From NCBI GenBank assembly GCA_022567305.1, contig JADFHF010000007.1, positions 1 to 64,000 on the forward strand: DNA of 64,000 nucleotides. Direction: 5' to 3'. Positions within the stretch are counted from its first letter, which is position 1; each line of letters starts with the position of its first letter. Of the stretch, positions 16,610-26,078 are shown one piece after another. The position numbers and the translations under genes were made by a program. Source of the stretch: Bacteroidota bacterium. Lineage in GTDB: Bacteria; Bacteroidota; Rhodothermia; Rhodothermales; UBA10348. Below the pieces are notes generated by a model that was given only the letters and a program-made list of their open reading frames with translations, was not told where the DNA came from and did no database searches.

Positions 16610-19265
16610 GGAAGGAAACTTTTCAAATCGTGTTCGTGATGTCATCTCCTATAGCCGGGAAGAAGCGATTCGGCTGGGTCACGATTATATCGGTACCGAG
16701 CACTTGTTGCTCGGGATCATCAGAGAGGGAGAGGGTATCGCCGTCAAAATCTTGAGAAACCTAGGTTGCGACCTGTTTAAGCTCAAGAAGTCCGTCGAGG
16801 AAACCGTTCGTAGTACCGGTGGGACACTGACGGTAGGAAATATTCCACTGACCAAGCAGGCGGAAAAGGTCCTCAAAATCACGTACCTCGAGGCCAAGCT
16901 CTATAAGAGTGATGTAATCGGTACAGAACATCTTCTTCTCAGTCTGCTTCGAGATGACGAGAATCTTGCTGCCCAGATCTTGCAGCAGGGATTTTCGGTG
17001 ACGTATGACGCCGTTCGATCCGAACTCGATACGATTATCTCCGGAAAGGCATCCACCCGATCATCTTCGGGTGGTGGCTCGAGCAAAAGTAGCTCAAGCA
17101 AGTCTTCATCCGGACAAAAGGAGCGGGGCAAAATGGAAAAGAGCAAAACACCCGTACTTGACAATTTTGGCAGGGACTTAACCCAACTCGCCATAGACGA
17201 CAAACTTGATCCGGTCGTTGGACGGGAAAAAGAGATTGAACGTGTCGCGCAGGTCCTGAGCCGTCGCAAAAAAAATAATCCGGTCCTGATCGGCGAACCT
17301 GGTGTCGGAAAAACGGCCATCGCTGAAGGCCTGGCCATGCGCATTGTTCAACGACAAGTCAGCCGTGTGCTTTTCGGTAAACGAATTGTCACTCTGGACC
17401 TTGCTGCCCTGGTAGCCGGCACCAAGTACCGTGGCCAGTTCGAGGAGCGAATGAAGGCCGTCATGAACGAGCTGGAGAAAAGCCGGGATGTGATTCTATT
17501 TATTGACGAGTTACATACGATCGTTGGGGCCGGTGGCGCCTCCGGTAGCCTGGATGCTTCAAATATGTTTAAACCGGCTCTTGCCCGGGGCGAGATTCAG
17601 TGCATTGGTGCGACGACCCTCGATGAGTACCGTCAGTATATCGAAAAAGATGGCGCGCTCGACCGACGCTTTCAGAAAATCCTGGTCGAACCTGCGACAC
17701 CGGAAGAAACGATCGAAATCTTAAAGAACATCAAGGACCGCTACGAAGCCCATCACAATGTTCTCTTCACCGACGATGCAGTACTGCTGACCGTTCGCCT
17801 CTCGGAGCGATACATCAGCGACCGATTCCTGCCCGACAAGGCGATCGACGTGATGGACGAGGCCGGTGCGCGCGTCCATCTGAAGAATATTCGGGTACCT
17901 GAAACGATTCGCAAACTCGAAGACGAAATCGAGGAGATAAGACTGGAGAAAAACCAGGTCGTAAAGAGTCAAAAGTTCGAAGAGGCAGCCCGACTCAGAG
18001 ATAAAGAGAAAAAACTCCATGAGGAACTGGAGCTCGCCAAAACAGAGTGGGAAGCTAAGGCCGAGACAGAAGTCCACTGCGTAACGTCTGAGGATATTGC
18101 GGAAGTAGTAGCCATGATGACGGGGGTTCCGGTCGACCGGATCTCCGAGCCGGAGACGAAAAAACTTCTTCGCATGGAGGAAGAGCTTGCCGACAAGGTC
18201 ATCGGCCAGGAAGACGCCATTCGAAAGCTCTCTCGTTCCATCCGAAGAACCCGAGCAGGACTCAAGGATCCGAAACGGCCGATTGGTTCCTTCATTTTCC
18301 TTGGCCCGACGGGCGTCGGTAAAACTGAGCTGGCGAAGGTGCTTACTGAGTATCTATTTGATTCTCAGGATGCACTGATTCGAATCGATATGAGTGAGTA
18401 CATGGAGAAATTCTCTGTGAGTCGTCTCGTCGGTGCACCTCCGGGATACGTCGGTTATGAAGAGGGCGGTCAACTCACCGAGAAAGTGCGGCGCAAACCG
18501 TATTCGGTTATTCTTCTGGATGAAATTGAGAAAGCGCATCCCGATGTCTTCAATATCCTGCTACAGGTGTTGGACGATGGCATCCTGACCGATGGTCTCG
18601 GTCGGAAGGTTGATTTCCGAAATACGATCATCATCATGACGTCAAATATTGGTGCTCGCGACATCAAGGATCTGGGTAAAGGCATCGGATTCGCTCAGAC
18701 GGACACGCAATTCGATTACCAGACCCTCAAATCTACTGTTGAAGATGCGCTCAAGCGCGTATTCAATCCGGAATTCCTGAATCGTATCGACGATGTGATT
18801 GTCTTTCATGCGCTCGATAAAGAGCACATATTTGACATTATCAGTCTCATGGCGTCAGAACTTTTCGCTCGTGCCGCCGAGATCGGTATTTCGGCGAACC
18901 TGAAGGACTCGGCCAAGAGATTTCTGGTTGGGAAGGGATATGATCCCAAGTTTGGCGCGCGTCCTCTACGTAGGGCCATTCAGAAGTACATTGAAGATCC
19001 GATGGCTGAAGCGATTCTCGGCCATGATCTTGGCGAGAACGATACGCTCGAGATCAGCTATGACACGAAAAACGACAAGGGTGAACTCACGTTCAAGAAG
19101 AAGAGAAAGACCACCCGCAAGCGAAATAAGGCGTCCACCACTTCGACGAAAAAGGTAGAAACCACGAATGGTGACGCTGGCGCTCAGAAAGCTACCCCGG
19201 AGGACCATTCGACTTCTGAGAAGGAGCCCGAGAAAGAAATAAAAGGAGAGAGTGCCGGGGATTAA
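16608..19265 (+). CDS. clpC: ClpC-type AAA+ unfoldase (Hsp100)
   Basis: 885 aa. Two N-terminal Clp repeats occupy about residues 1-145 ([32 protein letters not shown]). AAA1 has Walker [10 protein letters not shown] near 229 and Walker [13 protein letters not shown]/middle segment (about 425-465, [23 protein letters not shown]) marks ClpC rather than ClpB. AAA2 has Walker [10 protein letters not shown] near 567 and [11 protein letters not shown]. It should feed substrates to ClpP. Two oddities: a Ser/Gly/Lys-rich linker at about 150-178 and a charged C-terminal tail of about 55 residues ([11 protein letters not shown] then Glu/Lys-rich) beyond the usual end. No clpP lies next to it. Confidence 0.95.
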   Translation: MEGNFSNRVRDVISYSREEAIRLGHDYIGTEHLLLGIIREGEGIAVKILRNLGCDLFKLKKSVEETVRSTGGTLTVGNIPLTKQAEKVLKITYLEAKLYKSDVIGTEHLLLSLLRDDENLAAQILQQGFSVTYDAVRSELDTIISGKASTRSSSGGGSSKSSSSKSSSGQKERGKMEKSKTPVLDNFGRDLTQLAIDDKLDPVVGREKEIERVAQVLSRRKKNNPVLIGEPGVGKTAIAEGLAMRIVQRQVSRVLFGKRIVTLDLAALVAGTKYRGQFEERMKAVMNELEKSRDVILFIDELHTIVGAGGASGSLDASNMFKPALARGEIQCIGATTLDEYRQYIEKDGALDRRFQKILVEPATPEETIEILKNIKDRYEAHHNVLFTDDAVLLTVRLSERYISDRFLPDKAIDVMDEAGARVHLKNIRVPETIRKLEDEIEEIRLEKNQVVKSQKFEEAARLRDKEKKLHEELELAKTEWEAKAETEVHCVTSEDIAEVVAMMTGVPVDRISEPETKKLLRMEEELADKVIGQEDAIRKLSRSIRRTRAGLKDPKRPIGSFIFLGPTGVGKTELAKVLTEYLFDSQDALIRIDMSEYMEKFSVSRLVGAPPGYVGYEEGGQLTEKVRRKPYSVILLDEIEKAHPDVFNILLQVLDDGILTDGLGRKVDFRNTIIIMTSNIGARDIKDLGKGIGFAQTDTQFDYQTLKSTVEDALKRVFNPEFLNRIDDVIVFHALDKEHIFDIISLMASELFARAAEIGISANLKDSAKRFLVGKGYDPKFGARPLRRAIQKYIEDPMAEAILGHDLGENDTLEISYDTKNDKGELTFKKKRKTTRKRNKASTTSTKKVETTNGDAGAQKATPEDHSTSEKEPEKEIKGESAGD

Positions 19266-19295
19266 CGATCTACCGGACTGCCGATTGTGACAGTG

Positions 19296-19328
19296 ACCCC
19301 TGTCCGGAAACGGGCAGGGGTATTTTTT
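19296..19328 (+). terminator. Rho-independent terminator after clpC
   Basis: An 11-bp stem (19296-19306 with 19311-19321, one G-U pair) closed by a GAAA tetraloop is followed by ATTTTTT. It lies 30 bases after the clpC stop. The T-tract is only on the plus strand, so it ends clpC transcription and not the facing rhomboid gene. Confidence 0.9.
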
Positions 19329-19341
19329 CGACGTGGCACCG

Positions 19342-20118
19342 CTACCAGTACCGTCTCGAACCGTCCCGGCTGGAAACGGTTGAATAAAGACTCTGGGGTT
19401 CCTCTTTGATGATATAGCGCAATATCAGGGCCATCACCACTCCCGCAACAAACCCACCCACATGGGCTCCGTACGCAACTCCCCCTCCTACTTCTCCAGC
19501 CGCCGTAAGAGCACCCCATCCGCTGAAAACCTGGAATAGAATCCAGAGCCCAATCGCGACGAGTGCCGGCACGGTGATGACCCGGAAAAAGAACAAGGCG
19601 TACACTTTGTTTCGGGGAAATAGAATCATGTAAGCGCCTAACACGCCGGAGATGGCACCCGATGCACCAAGAGTCGGGATCACACTATCGGGATTGAGCA
19701 TGATTTGAGTGAACGTGGCGGCAAGGCCGCTTACCAGATAAAATCCTAGGAAAACCTTCCATCCGAATCGGTGCTCGACGTTGTCGCCAAATATCCACAG
19801 ATACAGGAGATTGCCGAAGAGATGAGCAAAACCGCCGTGCATAAACATCGCCGTGAGTAGTGTGATATAGATGATCGGGGGCCCCGGAGCCTGCGGTATT
19901 TGGACCGATCGACCGGATATTTGCGTGACGACGGGGCTCTGCAAATCTTCACCCGTCATGATTTCGTACGGCACCGCACTCCAGCCGTACGTAAAACGGG
20001 TGTCGGACCCGGCCCCTTGCAGCAGGAAGAAGAATGCCAGGTTGATCACAATCAGAGCGGTTGTGATGTAGGCCGGTCCCTTCAGGTTTCGATCATCATC
20101 TCCAATAGGAATTAACAT
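19342..20118 (-). CDS. Rhomboid-family intramembrane serine protease
   Basis: 258 aa with about six membrane helices. The catalytic serine is in GASGAISG (Ser153) and the catalytic histidine in AHVGGF (His219). The HGGFAHLFGNLLYLWIFGDNVE stretch (near 94-115) is the oxyanion/gate region. A long loop (about 38-80) follows helix 1. Rhomboids cut membrane-anchored proteins within or next to the bilayer; the substrates here are unknown. It converges on clpC with a terminator between them. Confidence 0.93.
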   Translation of the reverse strand: MLIPIGDDDRNLKGPAYITTALIVINLAFFFLLQGAGSDTRFTYGWSAVPYEIMTGEDLQSPVVTQISGRSVQIPQAPGPPIIYITLLTAMFMHGGFAHLFGNLLYLWIFGDNVEHRFGWKVFLGFYLVSGLAATFTQIMLNPDSVIPTLGASGAISGVLGAYMILFPRNKVYALFFFRVITVPALVAIGLWILFQVFSGWGALTAAGEVGGGVAYGAHVGGFVAGVVMALILRYIIKEEPQSLYSTVSSRDGSRRYW

Positions 20119-20390
20119 GTGTGCGTTTGAAGCGGGTTTGGGCTAACTGGGCGATTCATTAACTCCAGCGCGCGATTGTAGGTCCAGGCGCGCCAATTCG
20201 ATTCAAATGGAAGTTTCATAATACGATCCGGTCGTCCGATGCTTGTTCGTTACAGTCATAAATATTCATCTCGCCGAGACGTGGATTCTTCCTATCTTTG
20301 AGTCGTCAAAACGGCACCCTTGATGCCTATTCGGGCCGCACGGAAGCGCACATCAATCAGATCTGTCATCAGACCGGATACCTGGACACC

Positions 20391-20897
20391 ATGGAGAGCA
20401 CTTCTCGAATCACCTTCTTAATTCTCCTCATGGCACTCGCGTTGCTGGCGGAGGGGGTTCTGGCTCAAACGAATCATCCCAAAATTGGAATCGGCTTTGA
20501 CGCCGTCTTGCAATCCGAAGACGGACTGGGTTTTGGATTCAGGACTCGACTGAGTAAACCGCTGACGTGGGATCTTTCACTGGCGGTTGACCTGGGTATC
20601 GCTGGATTTATCCTGGAAGGCCGCGATGACGCCAGCTACGTGGTTGACCCCCAAATCTCGCTAATCGTTACCTTTCCCGGCCTGGATCGAACTTCGTATC
20701 TCTTGGCTGGGTTTGGGGTGTACGCTCCATTCGGCCCGAGCAAGCATTCAGCGGGTGGCCCGACCATTCACCTGGGCGTCGGACGTGCCACTCCCCTTCG
20801 AGAATCGACACTCTACTATGAAATCGACCCGGCCATCATCATTCAAAAGGAAGAGGTCGCCATCTCGATTCCATTCCGCGTCGGGATCATCCTCTAG
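20391..20897 (+). CDS. Small secreted beta-barrel-like protein, function unknown
   Basis: 168 aa from the ATG at 20391 (an upstream start at 20298 adds a non-signal-like stretch and is less likely). A signal peptide (FLILLMALALLAEGVLAQ) is followed by alternating hydrophobic/polar strands with aromatic belts (GLGFGFRTRLSKPLTWDLSLAVDLGI; YLLAGFGVYAPFG; AISIPFRVGIIL). The C-terminal strand ends in a hydrophobic residue. This pattern suits a small outer-membrane barrel or a lipid-binding beta fold. I recognise no family. It lies 56 bases before hemW on the same strand. Confidence 0.65.
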   Translation: MESTSRITFLILLMALALLAEGVLAQTNHPKIGIGFDAVLQSEDGLGFGFRTRLSKPLTWDLSLAVDLGIAGFILEGRDDASYVVDPQISLIVTFPGLDRTSYLLAGFGVYAPFGPSKHSAGGPTIHLGVGRATPLRESTLYYEIDPAIIIQKEEVAISIPFRVGIIL

Positions 20898-20953
20898 TGT
20901 TTTCGGTGCTCGAATAACAGGAAAACCTGTCATCAACCTCATTTGATTCCACT

Positions 20954-22102
20954 GTGGCAGGTCTCTACTTCCATATTCCCTATTGCACGCAGCGATGTGT
21001 CTACTGCGATTTCTATTTCGTTACCACCCGCAAGGTTCATACGCCTTTTGTTCAAGCGATCCGAAATGAGATTGAGGGATATGCAACGGAATATGCCAAT
21101 TACGAGCCGATAGGTACGCTCTATTTCGGCGGAGGCACGCCATCTCTTCTTCTCCCGGAAGAACTGGAGAGCATTCTGTCGACGGTCCACGAGCACTTTG
21201 ATACGTCTCAGGTGGAAGAGGTCACCTTCGAAGTGAATCCCGAAGATGCTTCACTCGAATATCTACGCGACATAAAGAGTCTTGGCGTGGATCGGTTGAG
21301 TATCGGCATTCAATCGTTCTTCGACGACGACTTGACCTTTCTGGGTCGGTGTCACGATTCGAAATCTGCGCAGAATGCAATCAAGAACTCAGAGAAAGCC
21401 GGTTTCGAGAAACGATCGATCGATCTGATATTCGGCTTGCCCGATCAAACCGAGAACCAGTGGGCGATGAATCTGGAATTGGCGTGCGAAATGGATATCC
21501 CACACATTTCAACGTATGGACTGACCATTGAGGAGAAAACGCCGCTTTGGAAACAGGTTCAACTTGGGAATGTGATTCCAGTTGACGAGGAGACCCATTC
21601 GGAATTATTTCAAATGGCCATGGATACGCTTCAGAAATCCGAATATGAGCACTACGAAATTTCCAGTTTTGCGCGACGCGGGTACCGATCTGTACACAAT
21701 CATCGATACTGGTCGCACGTTAACTATATCGGGTTCGGTCCCTCGGCTCATTCGTTCTGGTGGAGAGGCCTTCCGGCCCGGCGATGGTCAAATGTTCGGA
21801 ACCTGAATCGCTATCAGGCTTTTCTTGGCGACCATGTCCGACCGATTGACGAGCAGGAAAACCTTTCGCTCGATGCGCTCGCACGTGAGTACATCATGCT
21901 GCGCTTGCGCACCTCCGAGGGATTGGATCTTAAAATACTTGAAGAACGATACGGGGTTGATCTGCTCACCTGTAAAATCGATGAACTTGCACTTTTGGAA
22001 TCTTCGGAGTTCATTCTGACCATTCGGAATCAGAAAGTGATTCTATCCGACCTCGGAAAAACGATATGCAATTCGGTAACTCAAAGACTTCTTCCCGACT
22101 AG
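20954..22102 (+). CDS. hemW: HemW, radical-SAM heme chaperone (HemN-like)
   Basis: 382 aa from GTG. The radical-SAM cluster motif is YCTQRCVYCDF (Cys11, Cys15, Cys18), followed by GGGTPS and the SAM-binding region VNPEDAS. RLSIGIQSF and the C-terminal HemN domain (YEISSFARRG...YWSHVNYIGFGPSAHSFW) place it in the HemN/HemW group. The short N-terminus, without the extra residues of true coproporphyrinogen dehydrogenase, and no cysteine just after the CxxxCxxC cluster (CDFYF) favour HemW, which inserts heme into respiratory enzymes. It overlaps the following DUF192 gene by 37 bases. Confidence 0.9.
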   Translation: MAGLYFHIPYCTQRCVYCDFYFVTTRKVHTPFVQAIRNEIEGYATEYANYEPIGTLYFGGGTPSLLLPEELESILSTVHEHFDTSQVEEVTFEVNPEDASLEYLRDIKSLGVDRLSIGIQSFFDDDLTFLGRCHDSKSAQNAIKNSEKAGFEKRSIDLIFGLPDQTENQWAMNLELACEMDIPHISTYGLTIEEKTPLWKQVQLGNVIPVDEETHSELFQMAMDTLQKSEYEHYEISSFARRGYRSVHNHRYWSHVNYIGFGPSAHSFWWRGLPARRWSNVRNLNRYQAFLGDHVRPIDEQENLSLDALAREYIMLRLRTSEGLDLKILEERYGVDLLTCKIDELALLESSEFILTIRNQKVILSDLGKTICNSVTQRLLPD

Positions 22103-22587
22103 AATTTCTGACCGGATTGGTTTTTCTGTTTGGACTTCTTCTTGGAGGCTCTGGCTGTCAGGAAAGTTCGAAGCGACGAGTCATTGCTACGGACATCGAA
22201 TTCCGGCCCGATGGTCTGCTGGACTTCATCGACGAGAGCGGCGAAATCGTAACGCGTATCGTCATCGAGATTGCGGAATCCGACTCGGCTCAAGCGCGAG
22301 GCCTGATGGATCGACGGTCGCTTCCAGCACGCGGAGGCATGTTGTTTCTCGACCAGGAACCAAGAGAACGGAGATTCTGGATGAGAAGCACGCCGTTGCC
22401 CCTGGATATTATTTTCGTACGCGCTGACTCAAGTATTGCCAATATCGTCAGGAGAACAACGCCCTATTCCGACCAGGAGATATTATCCGTAGGACCTGCC
22501 CAGTTCGTCGTCGAGGTCAGAGCCGGGTTCACAGATCAGTTCAGTATCAGCGATTCATTGCGTATCAAATGGAAACGAACCGAATGA
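22066..22587 (+). CDS. DUF192-family lipoprotein, copy 1
   Basis: 173 aa. The N-terminus is a lipoprotein signal (FLFGLLLGGSGC, Cys near 31). The rest is one DUF192 domain: the hallmark ARGLMDRRSLPARGGMLFLD, then RRFWMRSTPLPLDIIFV and VGPAQFVVEV. The biochemical role of DUF192 is not established. It overlaps the end of hemW by 37 bases and is followed at once by a second copy, so the three are cotranscribed. Confidence 0.88.
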   Translation: MQFGNSKTSSRLEFLTGLVFLFGLLLGGSGCQESSKRRVIATDIEFRPDGLLDFIDESGEIVTRIVIEIAESDSAQARGLMDRRSLPARGGMLFLDQEPRERRFWMRSTPLPLDIIFVRADSSIANIVRRTTPYSDQEILSVGPAQFVVEVRAGFTDQFSISDSLRIKWKRTE

Positions 22588-23126
22588 GAGGGGTTTTTAC
22601 GATCATTGCCGATTTAGGATCTCGGGTGTCGGGAGGCTGCTTTGTCGGACTCCTTACGGCAAGCCTATTCTTTAGCGCATGTGGAAGTCCCGAACCGGAC
22701 TCGTCGGAATCGACGGACGTCTCTGACGAAATTCCGTTTCGTGTGGACGGTCACCTTCAATTCATTCGCGAGGGCGAGATACTTGCAGAGCTGGAGATTG
22801 AGATTGCCGAAACGGATTCAGCGCGTACTCGCGGAATGATGCAACGGAACGAGCTCCCCACGTCACGAGGAATGCTCTTCATTTTCGATTCGGAGGAGGA
22901 TCGATTATTCTGGATGGCCAATACACCCCTCTCTCTCGATCTGATTTTCGTCGGCGCCGATTCTACGATCATTCGCACCGCGAAATACATGACGCCGCTT
23001 TCTCCTCAGGATGTCCCATCCATGGGCCCGGCTCAATTCGTCCTCGAACTGATTGCGGGAAGTGTTGATACGCTAGGCTTAATCGAGGGCGATCAACTTG
23101 CCTGGACCCGAGTGTCTGGTGACTAA
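22584..23126 (+). CDS. DUF192-family lipoprotein, copy 2
   Basis: 180 aa from the ATG at 22584, whose ATGA overlaps the stop of copy 1; an in-frame ATG at 22569 is the alternative. The lipobox is LFFSAC. The DUF192 core (TRGMMQRNELPTSRGMLFIFD, then LFWMANTPLSLDLIFV and MGPAQFVLEL) matches copy 1 throughout, so the pair arose by tandem duplication. The extra acidic linker after the cysteine (EPDSSESTDVSDE) differs from copy 1. The stop overlaps the convergent A-type carrier gene by 4 bases. Confidence 0.88.
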   Translation: MRGVFTIIADLGSRVSGGCFVGLLTASLFFSACGSPEPDSSESTDVSDEIPFRVDGHLQFIREGEILAELEIEIAETDSARTRGMMQRNELPTSRGMLFIFDSEEDRLFWMANTPLSLDLIFVGADSTIIRTAKYMTPLSPQDVPSMGPAQFVLELIAGSVDTLGLIEGDQLAWTRVSGD

Positions 23127-23455
23127 AGACCAAACGACTCGCCGCACGCACACGTCCTGACGGCATTTGGGTTGTCGAAATAGAACCCCTTTCCTTCAAG
23201 GCCATCCGTGAAGTCCAACTCAGAGCCCTCCACATAAAGCCGGCTCTTGAGATTCATCACAAATTGAATCCCACCGTGTTCGACCAATTCGTCGTCCTCC
23301 TGGCGGGCCGTGTCCCAGCCCAGGTCATAGGTTAGGCCTGAACAACCCCCGGGAATGACGGCGACACGCAACATAACCTCAGACAGGTCGACGCCTTCCT
23401 CTTCCGCCGTGTTGCGGAGTTTGTTGATAGCACGATCCGTGATATTGAGATTCAT
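23123..23455 (-). CDS. A-type iron-sulfur carrier protein (IscA/ErpA family)
   Basis: 110 aa. Cysteines are in IPGGCSGLTY (near 38) and CACGESF (near 102-104). FYFDNPNAVRTC is the usual family ending. This copy fits the family consensus (GGCSGLTYDLG) more closely than the one at 16086. It is transcribed away from sufB with about 300 bases between them, so the two promoters are divergent and may share a regulator. It probably acts as carrier for SUF-made clusters. Confidence 0.9.
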   Translation of the reverse strand: MNLNITDRAINKLRNTAEEEGVDLSEVMLRVAVIPGGCSGLTYDLGWDTARQEDDELVEHGGIQFVMNLKSRLYVEGSELDFTDGLEGKGFYFDNPNAVRTCACGESFGL

Positions 23456-23628
23456 CTTTGGATTGACTGCAACCCTGTTTCAGATGGACTGCTTTGGCGA
23501 ATTTGAAACTTAGTCGTGTGAACGAAGGGGGTACCCGTCCCGATTCATCTGGTTTCAATAAAAATCGATCGAAATGGTCGGACTCTCTCGCTCCGATTCA
23601 CCCGCGTGCACAGCCCTTTTCCGTCTCA

Positions 23629-23689
23629 AATAAGTATGAAATAGCTTTATAAAGCCACTTATTCTTCGTAATTTAGACTAAATCTAAAT
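23629..23689. promoter_or_regulatory. Inverted repeats in the divergent erpA-like/suf promoter region
   Basis: The 308-base gap between the A-type carrier and sufB is AT-rich near sufB. It holds a perfect dyad ATTTAGA-N5-TCTAAAT (23671-23689). Just upstream is a perfect 12-bp palindrome GCTTTATAAAGC (23644-23655) flanked by AATAAGT (23629-23635) and ACTTATT (23657-23663). The first dyad has the size of a dimeric repressor operator. Iron- or cluster-sensing regulators are known to control suf operons, but which family would bind here is unknown; no regulator gene is adjacent. Confidence 0.5.
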
Positions 23690-23763
23690 AGTAACGGTGC
23701 ACTTTTCGCTGGTACGAACGTAGTATAGCTGGATTTAAATTTTTCAGGACTTTCAAACCGATA

Positions 23764-25224
23764 ATGAGCAATTCCAGTACCAAATATCTTCAGGAAGTCG
23801 CAAATAGCGAATACGAGTATGGTTTCGTGAGCGAAATCGAGTCTGAGCGTGCTCCTGCGGGCATCAACGAAGACATTGTCCGCTTCATCTCGTCTAAAAA
23901 GGACGAGCCGCAGTGGTTACTGGATTGGCGCCTGAAGGCCCTTAAACAGTGGGAATCCCTCAATGAAAAAGAGGCTTATCCTCGCTGGGCTCATCTGAAA
24001 TACCCGAAGATTGATTATCAGTCGATCTGCTACTACGCGGCCCCTAAACAAAGACCCGCGCTCAATAGCCTGGACGAGGTTGATCCCGAGATCATCAACA
24101 CGTTCAATCGTTTGGGTATCCCCATTGAAGAGCAAAAGCGCCTGAGCGGCATCGCGGTTGACGTCGTGATGGACAGTGTGTCGGTCACCACCACCTTTAA
24201 GAAAGAACTGGCTCAACATGGTGTCATCTTCTGCTCATTCAGTGATGCGGTCAAAGAACATCCGGAGCTTGTTCGGAAGTATCTGGGCTCGGTCGTTCCA
24301 TACACCGACAACTTTTTCGCGACGCTGAACTCGGCTGTATTCAGCGACGGATCGTTTTGCTACATCCCCCCCGGAGTCCGGTGTCCCATGGAGCTGTCAA
24401 CCTACTTCCGGATCAACGAAGCCGGCACGGGCCAGTTTGAGAGGACACTGATTATTGCCGATGAAGGCTCACATGTGAGCTATTTGGAGGGCTGCACAGC
24501 GCCGAGTCGTGACGAAAACCAACTTCACGCCGCCGTCGTTGAGATCATTGCCCATAAGAACGCAGAAGTAAAATATTCGACGATCCAGAACTGGTATCCC
24601 GGTAATGCAGAAGGAGTAGGTGGCATTTATAATTTTGTTACGAAGCGCGGAATCTGTTTGGAAGATCACGCGAAGATCAGCTGGACACAGCTTGAAACCG
24701 GAGCTGCAATTACCTGGAAATATCCATCGGTCATCCTGAAAGGAGATTATTCGATCGGTGAGTTTTACTCCGTTGCCTTTACCAAGGGTCATCAGCAGGC
24801 CGATACCGGCACGAAGATGATTCACATGGGAAAGGGTACACGCAGTACCATCATCTCTAAAGGAATTTCCGGCGGCTTTAGTCAAAACTCGTACCGCGGT
24901 CTCGTGAAAATCCAACCCCGGGCCGACAATGCCCGAAACTTCTCGCAATGCGACTCGATGCTGCTAGGGGATAGATGCGGCGCTCACACGTTCCCCTATC
25001 TCGAAATAAATAACTCCAGTGCAAAGGTTGAGCACGAGGCGACGACCTCAAAGGTCGGCGAAGACCAAATATTTTACTGTCAGCAGCGCGGTCTTTCCGA
25101 ACAAGACGCCATCAAACTGATCGTCAATGGGTTTTGCCGGGAAATACTGGCGCAGTTGCCCATGGAGTTTGCTGTGGAAGCCCAAAAATTGCTCGCAATT
25201 GAGCTGGAAAGTAGCGTCGGATAG
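23764..25224 (+). CDS. sufB: SufB, Fe-S scaffold subunit
   Basis: 486 aa, the usual SufB length. Landmarks are [24 protein letters not shown], the right-handed beta-helix core, [10 protein letters not shown], and the C-terminal [22 protein letters not shown] with [13 protein letters not shown]. The histidine in KVEHEAT and the cysteine just before QQRGLS are positions important at the SufB-SufD interface. It is the first gene of sufBCDSE-T, assembling clusters in the cytoplasm with SufC and SufD. The first ~40 residues are charged and poorly conserved. Confidence 0.97.
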   Translation: MSNSSTKYLQEVANSEYEYGFVSEIESERAPAGINEDIVRFISSKKDEPQWLLDWRLKALKQWESLNEKEAYPRWAHLKYPKIDYQSICYYAAPKQRPALNSLDEVDPEIINTFNRLGIPIEEQKRLSGIAVDVVMDSVSVTTTFKKELAQHGVIFCSFSDAVKEHPELVRKYLGSVVPYTDNFFATLNSAVFSDGSFCYIPPGVRCPMELSTYFRINEAGTGQFERTLIIADEGSHVSYLEGCTAPSRDENQLHAAVVEIIAHKNAEVKYSTIQNWYPGNAEGVGGIYNFVTKRGICLEDHAKISWTQLETGAAITWKYPSVILKGDYSIGEFYSVAFTKGHQQADTGTKMIHMGKGTRSTIISKGISGGFSQNSYRGLVKIQPRADNARNFSQCDSMLLGDRCGAHTFPYLEINNSSAKVEHEATTSKVGEDQIFYCQQRGLSEQDAIKLIVNGFCREILAQLPMEFAVEAQKLLAIELESSVG

Positions 25225-25271
25225 ATTTCCCGATACAGAATCAGTTCACGAAGAAGAAATAAACCGTTACG

Positions 25272-26039
25272 ATGCTTCGGATAGAAAACCTACACGTATC
25301 CATTGAAGAAGAGGGCACGCGGATACTGCGTGGTGTCAATCTGGAGGTCAATGCCGGTGAAGTCCACGCAATCATGGGTCCGAACGGCTCCGGCAAGAGC
25401 ACTCTGGCCGCGGTCCTGGCCGGCAAAGCTGGCTATGACATTACCGATGGAACCGTCGAATATTTTGGAAAGGATTTGTTGGAAATGAATCCGGATGAAC
25501 GCGCCCGAGATGGACTTTTTCTGGCTTTTCAATACCCGGTTGAATTGCCGGGTGTGAGTATGTCCAATTTTCTTCGTCAAGCGGTCAATCGTGTGCGAGA
25601 GTATCGCGGCCAGGATGAGTTAAGTGCGGTCGATTTTCTGAAGCTCATGAAAGAGCGCGCCGCCCTGATCAATCTGGACCCGAGCCTGATAAAACGATCG
25701 GTAAACGAAGGATTTTCGGGGGGAGAGAAAAAGCGCAATGAAATTTTTCAGTTGGCCATGCTCGAACCCCGGTTGGCGATCCTGGATGAAACCGATTCAG
25801 GGCTGGATATTGACGCGATGCGAACCGTCTCAGACGGAGTCAACAAACTTCGATCTGAAGAGCGGGCATTTATTATCATCACGCACTATCAGAGATTGCT
25901 CGAATACGTCATTCCCGATTTCGTGCATGTCCTGGTCGACGGGGTCATTGTTCGGTCGGGAGACAAGAGCCTGGCTCTCGAACTGGAGGCCCAGGGGTAC
26001 GATTGGCTGAAAAAGGAATTGGCTGAATCCGCTTCTTAG
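25272..26039 (+). CDS. sufC: SufC, Fe-S assembly ATPase
   Basis: 255 aa. ABC ATPase with Walker A GPNGSGKST, signature FSGGEKKRNE and Walker B LAILDETDSGLDIDA, then the switch histidine in IITHYQRLL. The ETDSGLD form of Walker B/D-loop is diagnostic of SufC. It drives conformational change in SufB-SufD. It follows sufB by 47 bases on the same strand. Confidence 0.97.
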   Translation: MLRIENLHVSIEEEGTRILRGVNLEVNAGEVHAIMGPNGSGKSTLAAVLAGKAGYDITDGTVEYFGKDLLEMNPDERARDGLFLAFQYPVELPGVSMSNFLRQAVNRVREYRGQDELSAVDFLKLMKERAALINLDPSLIKRSVNEGFSGGEKKRNEIFQLAMLEPRLAILDETDSGLDIDAMRTVSDGVNKLRSEERAFIIITHYQRLLEYVIPDFVHVLVDGVIVRSGDKSLALELEAQGYDWLKKELAESAS

Positions 26040-26078
26040 TCGAAAGTCCTAGAAATCGACGATTCTACAGTACCGACT

